A stretch of 64,000 nt of DNA, taken from NCBI GenBank assembly GCA_021018995.1, contig CM037596.1, positions 86,187,184 through 86,251,183 on the forward strand. The letters are read 5' to 3'. The notes under the pieces are model-generated. The model made no database searches, had not been told where the DNA came from, and saw only the letters and a list, made by a program, of their open reading frames with translations. Shown here piece after piece: positions 47,192 through 59,572 of this stretch. The DNA is from Chloranthus sessilifolius. Its lineage: Eukaryota > Streptophyta > Magnoliopsida > Chloranthales > Chloranthaceae. The translations under genes and the position numbers were made by a program. Numbering within the stretch: position 1 is the stretch's first letter; the number at the start of each line of letters is the position of its first letter.

Positions 47192-49778
47192 ATTCGTAAA
47201 TTCACTGAACCGTTGACGTATTTCAGAGATCAAACTGAGTCCAATACCCTTATTTTTTCGTTCTCCGTGAATAGTCTATAAAAGATGAAGTGCACCACCT
47301 TAAATCCATATGTTCTCATCCCAACCCCTCTCTTTAGCCAATTCCAAGCCCCGCTTAAGGGCTAGTGCCTCCGCAACCATTACCGGTCTGGAGCCGATTC
47401 TTTCGCCATAACATAAGAGTGCGGATCCGTTGTGGTCTATAAATACACCACCAATGCTTGCTTCTCCATTACCACGCGAAGTTCCATCAAAATTCAGTTT
47501 AATGTATCCTTTCTGAGGTGGTATCCAATGCACAACAATTGCATCTTTAAAGCTGATTTTTTGGACATAACAGAATATGAATTTGTTGTGGTCAATTGCC
47601 TGTTTGACAGTGATTCTTTGAGCAGAAAAGAGTGTGGGATCGAGATAAACCACCATCGTTCTCCTCCAACAAGAATATTTCCACATTGAAAAAATTAATG
47701 AATTACAGAAGTAAAAAATTTGATCAATAAATTTAATAGCTTTACAAAATTCAAAATGTTTTCATTTGATAAAAATTAAAAATCCCATCCTAAATTTATC
47801 CAATATACTTACAAATTTATACTTGAATTGAACTATGATTTAAATAGTTTCGAGTTAAAAATGCTTTTAAACTGACTTTCTCTTTCAAAAAGTTTCATCA
47901 TATGTCAGACAATCATTTTAGAATGGACAAGACTCTCTTGGCAGGCATTTATGTACTAAAATAGTGCTTAAATGATCTTGTACCATCGATGGGATGGGAT
48001 CAACGTGTGGGTAATACACATTCAAAGTGATATATCAGAAGTTAAAAGCCAGTGGGCCAAAAAAAAAAACAAAAAAAAGGAAGCTAGTGGGCCGAAAAAT
48101 AAATTTTTTTTAGGAGGTTTTAATTATCTAATTTATGCACTCTGATACCAACGGTTGTATATAGCATTCACGGCTGATATTCAATGTCGCCAATCAGAAG
48201 GTTCACATTCACTTATGGACGTGATTCTTTGTCTAAAATATTTTCCAATAATGGATTTCCACCTAAACCATTTAGATTGATCATAAATCGTGCCACATGA
48301 CATATTAGGAAACCACACTTCAATTGTGTGAGATAAAAAATTTAAATTTAGCGGTGGTATATTAGATCGTTTTAATTTCATTTGGTATTTAAACGGTCAG
48401 GAGCCATTATCCCTTAAAGAATATATTAGTTTAATTTAATGGTAGTGTTATTATCACCACCTTATGTCACAGCCACCTCACTTAAACAAAAGAAAAGTCC
48501 GTTGACTGCTTTAAATCGGATGATGGAAGTCGTTTTTCCTCCCAATTTTTTACACAATAGATGTTGATATCACAGGCCTATTATCATATGGTCAAATGTT
48601 GATTCCACGTGATACAAATCCCCTAAAGTAAATGTGAACCACATTAAACCATGATCGTGTTCTCTTTTTGGGATCTGTGCCGCACAGAATTAACACCTAA
48701 AATGTTTGATTATAGGCCTCTGAGCTTGATTTTGTGAAAGATTGGGACAAAAAATGAACTCCATCATCGAATTTAAATGGTCAAACATATTTTTTTGTTA
48801 AAATTATAAAATCCAAAAGAAAATAAGAAGGTGAAAGAGAAAAGAAGTAGATAGAAATATTAAAAAGACAAAGTGCCACATATGGATTACATTGCTTTAG
48901 AATGGGTTTCAATATTCTCACAAGAAAGTGTGGTAGCTATCAAATGAGTTCCTATAAATCCACCCACCAAATATTTAAGTTCACCCACACTGAAACACAT
49001 TGAAATTGAATCAGACGATGAAAATTGTTTATTGTCTCAATCTTTCACACGATGGATCTTGATATCATGAGCGTACCATCAGATCATCGATTTCTTTTTT
49101 CATAGGGTGGACACCCAAAAAAGTGACCTTAAAATCAATTTTGAGCTTGCACGTGATGTTAAATTCACTTTTTTGAGATGTGTACCATGTGAAATAGAAC
49201 ACCAGTCGTCTACTGGTACGCCCATGATCGCAAGATCGATCGTGTGAAAGATTGGGAGGATAAGCGATCTCCATCGCCTGATTCAACACAGTCAATGTAT
49301 TTCAGCGTGGGTGAACTCAAAGATTCAATGGGTGGATTTAAAGGTACTCCTATCAAATAAGGTAAACTCTAATCTCTATCAATGTGAACGTTGAGAACAT
49401 CCAACTTGAACTTGAAATGGTGATGTCTTTTTTGACCTTTTTTTTTTCATGTGGACATCTTTTCCTACCATTTTTATGGCCTTTTAAAATTCATGTCACA
49501 TTTTCTTTGATTTTTAATAATTCACATGATTTTTTCGCATTTCTTTGGCCTTTTATTATTCGAATGTAATTAGCGTATGTCTTTTGAATTAATTCTCATT
49601 ATTTATTTTTTAAGACCCTGTTCACTCCGTGAGAAATCATAAAAGCTTCTAGTGGATTTCTATTAGAAGATACCTTATTTGATAACTACCACATATCAGT
49701 TATCTCATCTAATTGTAGTTATCTAAATTAATTGTAACCGTGAGCGGTTGTATTTGTAATCTTATTTATACAGTTTTT

Positions 49779-52589
49779 GTATCAGAATAATGTAACAAAA
49801 ATAAGCCGTAAACAATGTAATCGATTGTGGCAATATATCTTCTTCTTTCTATCGTTCATCTTCTTCTTTTCTTCCTTATTTTATAATTTTAACACATCAT
49901 CCGCTCCACACAATAAAGACTTTTCTGAACCTTCAAAAACCTCTTTAGTCAATCGATCTGCAAGTTGGTTTCCTTCTCGATACACATGCGATAGCAAACA
50001 ATTCGTAAATTCACTGAGCCGTTGACGTATTTCAGAGATCAAACTGAGTCGAATACCCTTATTTTTTTGTTCTCCGTGAATAGTCTATAAAAGATGAAGT
50101 GCACCACCTTAAATCCATATGTTCTCATCCCAACCCCTCTCTTTAGCCAATTCCAAGCCCCGCTTAAGGGCTAGTGCCTCCGCAACCATTACCGGTCTGG
50201 AGCCGATTCTTTCGGCATAACATAAGAGTGCGGATCCATTGTGGTCTATAAATACACCACCAATGCTTGCTTCTCCATTACCACGCGAAGTTCCATCAAA
50301 ATTCAGTTTAATGTATCCTTTCTGAGGTGGTATCCAATGCACAACAATTGCATCTTTAAAGCTGATTTTTTGGACATAACAGAATATGAATCCGTTGTGG
50401 TCAATTGCCTGTTTGACGGTGATTCTTTGAGCAGAACAGAGTGTGGGATCGAGATAAACCACCATCATTCTCCAACAGTAACGTTTCCTGCCAATTGAAA
50501 GAATTAATTAATTAATTACAGAAGTAAAAAATTTGATCAATAAATTTAATAGCTTTACAAAATTCAAAATGTTTTCATCGGATAAAAATTAAAAATCATG
50601 TCCTAAATTTATCCAATATACTTACAAATTTCTACTTGAATTGAACTATGATTTAAATAGTTTCTAGTTAAAAATGCTTTTAAACTGACTTTCTCTTTCA
50701 AAAAGTTTCATCTTATGTCAGACAATCATTTTAGAATGGACAAGACTCTCTTGGCAGGCATTTATGTACTAAAATAGTGCTTAAATGATCCTGTACCATT
50801 GATGGGATGGGATCAACGTGTGGGTAATACACATTCAAAGTGATATATCAGAAGTTAAAAGCCAGTGGGCCAAAAAAAAAAACAAAAAAAAGGAAGCCAG
50901 TGGGCCGAAAAATAAATTTTTTTTAGGAGGTTTTAATTATCTAATTTATGCACTCTGATACCAACGGTTGTATATAGCATTCACGACTGATATTCAATGT
51001 CGCCAATCAGAAGGTTCACATTCAATTATGGACGTGATTCTTCGTCTAAAATATTTTCCAATAATGGATTTCAACCTAAACCATTTAGATTGATCATAAA
51101 TCGTGCCACATGACATATTAGGAAACCACACTTCAATTGTGTGAGATAAAAAATTTTAATTTAGCGGTGGTATAGTAGATCGTTTTAATTTCATTTGGTA
51201 TTTAAAATGTCAGTAGGCATTATCCCTTAAAGAATATATTAGTTTAATTTAATGGTAGTGTTATTATCACCACCTTATGTCACAGCCACCTCACTTAAAC
51301 AAAAGAAAAGTCCGTTGACAGCTTTAAATCGGATGAGGGAAGTCGTTTTTCCACCCAATTTTTTACACAATAGATGTTGATATCACAGACCTATTATCAT
51401 ATGGTCAAATGTTGATTCCACGTGACACAAATCCCCAAAAGTAAATGTCAACCACATCAAACCATGATCGTATTCTCTTTTTGGGATATGTGCCACAGAA
51501 TTAACACCTGAAACGTTTGATTATAGGCCTCTGACCTTGATTTTGTGAAAGATTGGGACAAAAAATGAACTCCATCATCGAATTTAAACGGTCAAACATA
51601 TTTTTTCGTTAAAATTACAAAATCCAAAAGAAAATAAGAAGGTGAAAGAGAGAAGAAGTAGATAGAAATATTGAAAATACAAATTGCCACATATGGATTA
51701 CATTGCTTTAGAATGGGTTTCTATATTCTCACAAGAATGTGTGGTAGCTATCAAATGAGTACCTTTAAATCCACCCACCAAATCTTTAAGTTCACTCACA
51801 CTGAAACACATTGAAATTGAATCAGACGATGAAAATTGTTTATTGTCTCAATCTTTCACACGATGGATCTTGATATCATGAGCGTACCATCAGATCATCG
51901 ATTTCTTTTTTCATAGGGTGGACACCCAAAAAAGTGACCTTAAAATCAATTTTGAGCTTGCACGTGATGTTAAATACACTTTTTTGAGATGTGTACCATG
52001 TGAAATAGAACACCAATCGTCTACTGGTACGCCCATGATCGCAAGATCGATCGTGTGAAAGATTGGGAGGATAAGCGATCTCCATCGCCTGATTCAACAC
52101 AGTCAATGTATTTCAGCGTGGGTGAACTCAAAGATTCAATGGGTGGATTTAAAGGTACTCCTATCAAATAAGGTAAACTCTAATCCCTATCATTGTGAAC
52201 GTTGAGAACATCCAACTTGAACTTGAAATGGTGATGTCTTTTTTGACCTTTTTTTTTTCATGTGGACATCTTTTCCTACCATTTTTACGGCCTTTTAAAA
52301 TTCATGTCACATTTTCTTTGATTTTTAATAATTCACATGATTTTTTCGCATTTCTTTGGCCTTTTATTATTCGAATATAATTAGCGTATGTCTTTTGAAT
52401 TAATTCTCATTATTTATTTTTTAAGACCCTGTTCACTCCGTGGGAAATCATAAAAGCTTCTAATGGATTACTATTAGAAGATACCATATTTGATAACTAC
52501 CACATATCAGTTATCTCATCTAATTGTAGTTATCTAAATTAATTGTAACCGTGAGCGGTTGTATTTGTAATCTTATTTATACACTTTTT
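49779..52589. repeat. array unit 7 (2811 bp)
   Basis: Its RNase H region resembles unit 6 (ACCGGTCTGGAGCC, TGAAGTGCACCACC). Its right half resembles unit 5, giving a mosaic appearance. Confidence 0.93.
49881..50468 (-). pseudogene. RNase H-domain relic, array copy 7
   Basis: Open from 50468 to 50109, ending after DENIWI as in copy 6. The RDHNG motif is changed to IDHNG, another variant shared with copy 6. Confidence 0.84.
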
Positions 52590-55222
52590 GTATCAGAATT
52601 ATGTAACAAAAATAAGCCGTAAATAATGTAATCGATTGTGGCAATATGTCTTCTTCTTTCTATCGTTCATCTTCTTCTTTTCTTCCTTATTTTATAATTT
52701 TAACACATAATCCGCTCCACACATTAAATACTTTTCTGAACCTTAAAAAACCTCTTTAGTCAATCGATCTGCAACATGGTTTCCTTCTCGATACACATGC
52801 GATACCAAACAATTAGTAAATTCACTGAGCCGTTGACGTATTTCAGAGATCAAACTGAGTCGAATACCCTTATTTTTTCATTCTCCGTGAATAGTCTATA
52901 AAAGATAAAGAGCACCCCCTTCAATCCATATGTTCTCATCCCAACCCCTCTCTTTAGCCAATTCCAAGCCCCGCTTAAGGGCTAGTGCCTCCGCAACCAT
53001 TGCCGGTTTAGAGCCGATTCTTTCGCCATAACATAAGAGTGCGGATCCGTTGTGGTCTCCAAATACACCACCAATGCTTGCTTCTCCGTTACCACGCGAA
53101 GCTCCATCAAAATTCTGTTTAATGTATCCTTTCTGAGGTGGTATCCAATGCACAACAATTGCATCTTTAAAGCTGATTTTTTGGACATAACAGAATATGA
53201 ATCCGTTGTGGTCAATTGCCCGCTTGATTTGATTCTTTGAGCGTAATGCAGTGTGGGATCGAGATATACCACCATCGTTCTCCAACAGTTACGTTTCCTG
53301 CCGATTGAAAGAATAAATTAATGAATTACAGAAGTAAAAAATTTGATCAATAAATTTAATAGCTTTACAAAATTCAAAATGTTTTCATTTGATAAAAATT
53401 AAAAATCCCATCCTAAATTTATCCAATTTACTTACAAATTTATACTTGAATTGAACTATGATTTAAATAGTTTCCAGTTAAAAATGCTTTTAAACTGACT
53501 TTTTCTTTCAAAAAGTTTCATCATATGTCAGACAATCATTTTAGAATGGACAAGACTCTCTTGGCAGGCATTTATGTACTAAAATAGTGCTTAAATGATC
53601 TTGTACCATCGATGGTATGGGATCAACGTGTGGGTAATACACATTCAAAGTGATACATCAGAAGTTAAAAGCCAGTGGGCCAAAAAAAAAAACAAAAAAA
53701 AGGAAGCTAGTGGGCCGAAAAATAAATTTTTTTTAGGAGGTTTTAATTATCTAATTTATGCACTCTGATACCAACGGTATATAGCATTCACGGCTGATAT
53801 TCAATGTCGCCAATCAGAAGGTTCACATTCACTTATGGACGTGATTCTTTGTCTAAAATATTTTCCAATAATGGATTTCCACCTAAACCATTTAGGTTGA
53901 TCATAAATCGTGCCACATGACATATTAGGAAACCACACTTCAATTGTGTGAGATAAAAAATTTAAATTTAGCGGTGGTATATTAGATCGTTTTAATTTCA
54001 TTTGGTATTTAAACGGTCAGGAGCCATTATCCCTTAACGAATATATTAGTTTAATTTAATGGTAGTGTTATTATCACCACCTTATGTCACAGCCACCTCA
54101 CTTAAACAAAAGAAAAGTCCGTTGACTGCTTTAAATCGGATCTGTGCCGCACAGAATTAACACCTGAAATGTTTGATTATAGGCCTCTGAGCTTGATTTT
54201 GTGAAAGATTGGGACAAAAATTGAACTCCATCATCGAATTTAAATGGTCAAACATATTTTTTCGTTAAAATTATAAAATCCAAAAGAAAATAAGAAGGTG
54301 AAAGAGAGAAGAAGTAGATAGAAATATTAAAAAGACAAATTGCCACATATGGATTACATTGCTTTAGAATGGGTTTCAATATTCTCACAAGAAAGTGTGG
54401 TAGCTATCAAATGAGTACCTTTAAATCCACCCACCAAATATTTAAGTTCACCCACACTGAAACACATTGAAATTGAATCAGACGATGAAAATTGTTTATT
54501 GTCTCAATCTTTCACACGGTGGATCTTGATAGTACCATCAGATCATCGATTTCTTTTTTCATAGGGTGGACACCCAAAAAAGTGACCTTAAAATCAATTT
54601 TGAGCTTGCACGTGATGTTAAATTCACTTTTTTGAGATGTGTACCATGTGAAATAGAACACCGATATCTCATGTACGACCATGATCGCAAGATCGATCGT
54701 GTGAAAGATTGGGAGGATAAGCGATCTCCATCACCTGATTCAACACAGTCAATGTATTTCAGCGTGGGTGAACTCAAAGATTCAATGGGTGGATTTAAAG
54801 GTACTCCTCTCAAATAAGGTAAACTCTAATCCCTATCAATGTGAACGTTGAGAACATCCAACTTGAACTTGAAATAGTGATGTCTTTTTTGACCTTTTTT
54901 TTTCCATGTGGACATCTTTTCCTACCATTTTTATGGCCTTTTAAAATTCATGTCACATTTTCTTTGATTTTTAATAATTCAAATGATTTTTTCACATTTC
55001 TTTGGCCTTTTATTATTCGAATATAATTAGCGTATGTCTTTTTTATACCTTTTTTTCTAGTAAGTGGAATTAATTCTCATTATTTATTTTTTAAGACCCT
55101 GTTCACTCCGTGAGAAATCATAAAAGCTTCTATAGATTACTATTAGAAAATATCTTATTTGATAACTACCACATATCAGTTATCTGAGCGGTTGTATTTG
55201 TAATCTTATTTATACACTTTTC
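52590..55222. repeat. array unit 8 (2633 bp, internal deletions)
   Basis: A ~225-bp deletion at about 54138-54142 joins two places that share GGAT. A smaller loss is seen near 55184, and an insertion near 55041-55065. In the second inverted-repeat arm this unit keeps one open frame of 83 codons (54566-54817), not open in other units. Confidence 0.92.
52692..53285 (-). pseudogene. RNase H-domain relic, array copy 8
   Basis: Core domain open to the shared TAG at 52896-52898. Like copy 3 it has EGGALYLL instead of EGDALYLL. The N-terminal part is altered near 53221-53260. Confidence 0.84.
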
Positions 55223-55338
55223 GTATCAGAATAATATAACAAAAACAAGCCGTAAACAATGTAATCGATTGTGCCAATATGTCTTCTTCTTTCTATCGTT
55301 CATCTTCTTCTTTTCTTCTATATTTTATAATTTTAACA
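55223..55338. repeat. array unit 9, truncated
   Basis: Only the first ~116 bp of a unit. It stops inside the last codons of the RNase H relic (TTTTAACA), where unrelated sequence begins. This is the right end of the array. Confidence 0.9.
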
Positions 55339-55437
55339 TGATGCGTCGAGCGAAGTGAAGATGATTATATCAAATGAGTGTGGTGGAGGCTGTTATTTAA
55401 GAAAGAAGCATAAGAGTAAATGTGAGTATCTTGTGGA

Positions 55438-55494
55438 GGAACTAACAATGAAGCTGAAGCTCGGGCCCTTTTAGACGGTATTGAATATTGTTGA
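55438..55494 (+). pseudogene. short RNase H relic on the plus strand
   Basis: Plus-strand codons give GTNNEAEARALLDGIEYC followed by TGA. T-N-N-x-A-E-x-x-A-L is the signature around the catalytic Glu of RNase H domains. The surrounding 55350-55440 may encode further fragments in other frames. It is a different lineage from the array copies, whose motif is MVAEALALKRG. Confidence 0.6.
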
Positions 55495-55743
55495 TATGTA
55501 GAGACAAATACTATTGTTGATATGATGATCCAGCCATGCAAGCCACTATTGGGTGCCGATGATCAAGACATATGCAGAGCGCCTGATTTTAATCTCACTT
55601 AGTGTTGTGGTTGCCTTAGCTACAAGGTGTTTAAGGTCTATTTTGAGTGGCTGCCTTTGTAATCTCATTTGAAACTCTTTAAGAATAATGAAACTTCGGT
55701 GGCACCATTGCCGAACCACGTAAAATCACTGTGTTTTATTTGT

Positions 55744-55746
<3 letters not shown>

Positions 55747-55788
<42 letters not shown>
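55747..55788. repeat. (AT)n microsatellite
   Basis: 42 bp of AT dinucleotides. Confidence 0.95.
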
Positions 55789-55790
<2 letters not shown>

Positions 55791-56670
55791 GACGTATTTA
55801 TTGAATCGGATTTGAAACTCTGGGTGCAAAGTTTCCCTTGGAAGATCGATTGCATACTTTCATCCTTGGGAATATAGACATTTTCCTATATTAATCATCA
55901 GGATTTGCTAACTCTTATGGAATTCACAGAGATCAAGGACAGACAACAAAGTTTGTATGTGCCTACAATGATGACAAACTTGGTCTTTTGAAAATTTATT
56001 TTTCTTATTCATCTTCGGCTCTCAAGTGATGGATGCCCGAAGCTACTTGTTTAGTTGGTTTTCTTTTAATGCGTTCCCTCAATTAGCTAAAAAACTAATT
56101 AAGTATCTTCTGAATTGTAATTTATAAAGAAAATCTATAATCAGCGGGCCTCAAACAGTATACCCATAACAGATCGACGATCGCCCAACATGCATTGTCG
56201 GGACACGCATTTACATACGTGCCATGTAAGCGGTCCGTTGAATGGTCTGCTATTTTCGGTCTCCCATATGTCAATTTTCAGTTTATAAATTAGAATGAAG
56301 TAATACCCGTGACTATATTGAATGTGGTGTCGTGTGAAATGAATTAAATGTTACTTTTTATGAAGAGATAATTAGATAAACTCTATTAAATCGTAATATT
56401 TTTTTGAAAATTGTACATAGCAGTCACATTTTGTGCAGGAAAAGTACAGGCGGCTTATGTGGCGGGACATAACTGGCTGTGCCAACCTGCATTGCTTAGG
56501 CCCTACTGCACTTGCAGTCAATTGCGTCACGACACGCGCCACCTGCACTAAATGGTGTTTAAACGATCCATTTATTGGCTTATGATCTTAGAAATCCACA
56601 CCATCAAAATGATATCTCATCAATAAGAGCGTTATGGGTCCAAAAATTGTACTTTTTGAGATATTCGAAT

Positions 56671-56832
56671 CATCTCATTTGTGCACTCTAATACCAACGA
56701 TTGTTCTTAATATTTAGGGCTGATATTAAAATTCACCGACCGGATGGTTTACATCCACTTAGAAGTCTGGCCCTTTGGTTGGGACATGTTCCAATGAGTG
56801 GTTGCCACTCAAGCAATTTAGATTGATCATAG
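56671..56832. repeat. diverged copy of an array-unit segment
   Basis: Aligns by eye (about 65%) with 31938-32100 of unit 1. Shared anchors are TGCACTCTRATACCAACG, GGCTGATATT and ATTTAGATTGATCATA. This segment of the unit is therefore part of a wider dispersed repeat. Confidence 0.65.
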
Positions 56833-56936
56833 ATATGTACCAATTTCATCCGTCAAGTCTGTTGCTTCATGCCCAATTTAATCCGACAAGCTAAGTTTAT
56901 GTGCTCTGACCCGGTACGAATCCGGTCGACCAACTA

Positions 56937-59482
56937 TGTAATAGCCCGAAAAATCACGCCAAACTGTGACCTCAGGATCCGTGCCCGATCGGTCATAGGT
57001 TTGACCAAATAGAAGTCCAATAGTTAGTATGGGGTGTGATGAACGGATGATAAGTGATGGGTTGAGTGTCTATGTGGTGTATGATGGAAAATGCGAAGTC
57101 GCATACACCTATTGCGGTGTATGTGCTCAACACACAAGGAAGGGGGAAAGATAAAAGGGTTTAATAACCTTAAAATTGTGGAAATTGGTTGTTGAAGGAG
57201 TAAAGAAGAGAGAGAGAGGAGTGAGAGGTTGAGCAAGCATTATTGTGAGGGATTGGAAGGGGGATTCTAGCATTAAAGAGGCCGATTTAGCGAGGAGAAT
57301 CCGTTCAAGCTAAAGCTGGAACCCTAGCCTTTCCAACCATGGATTTGAAATCAATTTGAGATTGATTAAAGGTAAGAGTTATGTAGTTTAAATGCATGGA
57401 TTGTAAGGGTAAATAGTGGTTAGAAATAGTATAAAATGTAGGATAAAAGTGTAGAAAAATAGAGGAAAAAGGGTGGAAAAAGATTGGGAAGAACAGTCAA
57501 AAGGAGGCTGAATCTAGCAATTTCGATTAATCGAAATTGGATTTCGATTAATCGAAATTGGCTAAGAAGTTGAAAAGTCAGAGGACCCCGATTTCGATTA
57601 ATCGAATTGGGTTTCAATTAATCGACTTTGGATTTCGATTAATCGAATTGGAAATCGATTGATCGACTGGGAACCTACAGTGAACTCCAGTGGAGGAAAG
57701 AAAATAGCTTGGAGAAATCGACTAATCGAAATGGGAATTCGATTAATCGATTTAGAATTTTGATTAATCGATTTGGCTTCGATTAATCGATTTTGGAAAT
57801 TCGATTACTCTAATTGAGAATCGACAGATAGAGTGGAGAATTTCGATTAATCGAATTGGGTTTCGATTAATCGAATGGGAATCTCGATTAATCGATTTGA
57901 GAATCGATTAATCGATAATGACTTTCGATTAATCGATTTTGGAAATCGATTAATCGAATCATATTCGATTAATCAATTTTGGAGTTCGATTAATCGACTG
58001 TGCTAAATTTTGTTGACTTCTGAGTCTGACTTTAAGCTTCATGGAGGGTCTTGGACCTCCTTTATTGCATCCTTAGTGATATGTTTCACCTGTTATGTGG
58101 TACCATAGGTGGTATGTGTGAGCTATTGCACAAGGAGCCATGTGGGACCTTGATGCATTGATCGAACGAAGACTTGAGGTAGGGAACACCTTGAACATGT
58201 ACTTTATTTTACAAGAGCATGTATGTAGTGATATAGAATTCAAATTCAAAATGTCTTATTGCTTAAGAATTGTGAAAAGTGTGTGTGTGTGACATCCATA
58301 AGAGAAATTATAATGAGCCATCCCCAGGGGATGAAGAAGTAAAGAGATAAGAGCATCAGGTGTGATGCAAGTGAATGGATACATCCCAGGGATGCATCCA
58401 GGATTGGATCATGTTTGATAGGGCCTAACTGATATAAGATAGCACACTTACACGGTGAATAACTATATATAAGGCACCGATATTTTTATTATTTGATGTT
58501 TGATAGGGTACCCCACCGACGTAGCGGGATATCCACGACTGACACGGCAGGATATCCGTGACCGATACGGCGGCGAAACCGTAAGCCAGTGTGGAGGCTT
58601 ATCCGTACATAGTAAGCACACCCCAGGGGTGTTGATTTGAGACAAGTAAAACCCCGCCACCAATCCCCAGGGGAAAGGGGCTTGGGTACTATATTGTATT
58701 CCCAGGGAATACGTTAAAAGTGTCTATATAGATGACGATGATGGGTATCTCATCGGGGCTCGATGCTATATTGCTCGGGGATTACTTAAGTTGAAAGTTT
58801 AAGTTTTGCTTTAGGCCTTTTCAGCATTATTCATGAGTAAATAAAAGATACGAGTAAACTACCAGTAAAATGTAATACTTTTTAACTGTTTCATCAGTAA
58901 TTGCATAGACACATCATGCATGGCATATCATGGAATATATGTGAGTAATAATTTATATGTTCAACCGTGTTTTGTTCCCTATTGAGCTAGGATGTAGCTC
59001 ACCCTATAGACTATACGTCGCAGGTCCACTACTAGCAGTGGCCGAGGCTTCAGGAGACGCTGACCCTGGTGAGTCGGACCTTGCGGCCGGCGACGAGTTG
59101 GAGCCACCTCCTGAGGACTTCTTCTAGAGGACTCCGTTGTGCCGCTTTGAGGGCTTTTTGAGAGGGATTGTACGGCTTGGTATGTCAAACCTTGTTTTGG
59201 TTAAACCATGTATATATTGAGTTTGAGATTATTCTTTTGGGGCGAACCATCCGTGATGATTGCTATCATCGATGGTTCGAATCGGTTCTCCATTCATGCA
59301 GAGGCATGAGGGTAGAACTGTCTTTTGGAGAATTGCTTTAATATAGATTTAAATTCTGTAGTTTCATTTATTATTTTATTTTATGCTTGATATGCCAATG
59401 TTCCGTGCTTAGCTAAGGGGCACGGTCAAGATGATCGTGCTGATGGCACGGGTTTCGGAGTGCCAAAATCTGGGCTGTCACA
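56937..59482 (+). repeat. 5' LTR of element C
   Basis: 2546 bp from TGTAATAGCCC to GGGCTGTCACA. Collinear with LTR D (290-2805). It carries the GA-rich tract (about 57203-57225), a palindrome cluster, and CCCWGGG palindromes (58376-58398 and near 58618-58630). Confidence 0.9.
57523..57997. repeat. TCGATTAATCGA palindrome cluster in LTR C
   Basis: Same placement within the LTR as in D. Mostly perfect copies, interspersed with spacers like AATTGGGTT and TTTGAGAA. Confidence 0.9.
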
Positions 59483-59484
59483 GT

Positions 59485-59497
59485 TGGTATCAAAGCC
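59485..59497 (+). promoter_or_regulatory. primer binding site of element C
   Basis: TGGTATCAAAGCC, two bases after the LTR. Complementary to a Met-type tRNA 3' end with one likely mismatch. Confidence 0.8.
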
Positions 59498-59572
59498 ATT
59501 TCTTTTAGCAATTCTGATAATTGTTCTTTCGTCAGAACATAGGGGCTTCTGCTAACGAAACTTTAGTTTCAA

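Larger units (their letters stand above)
44595..47656 (-). pseudogene. RNase H-domain relic, array copy 6, split by a solo LTR
   Basis: The C-terminal part is at 44595-44714 and the core domain at 47187-47656. The LTR sits in codons for the region before HVYREGN. The core ends early after DENIWI at 47300-47302, as in copy 7. Confidence 0.85.
44493..49778. repeat. array unit 6 (2809 bp plus solo LTR)
   Basis: Interrupted by the solo LTR 44715-47186. Shares with unit 8 the variants AAAAATCCCATCC, AATTTATACTTG, TACCATCGATGG and the ATATTAGATCG block near 48358. Confidence 0.92.
55339..56936. other. degenerate non-array region between array and element C
   Basis: AT-rich, no intact gene. Holds a short RNase H relic (55438-55494), an AT microsatellite (55747-55788) and a diverged copy of part of the array unit (56671-56832). 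55800-56670 contains nothing I can identify. Confidence 0.6.

Noticed and set aside
49384-49569. 61-aa plus-strand ORF, recurring in the units, with hydrophobic Phe-rich stretch
   Set aside because: Derived from T-rich sequence after the inverted repeat. The hydrophobic look comes from T-runs, and the frame is not supported beyond a few codons.
55800-56670. possible DNA transposon or host exon
   Set aside because: Some GC-rich, imperfectly repeated words (for example around 56455-56560), but no terminal inverted repeats, TSD or open frame that I can support.
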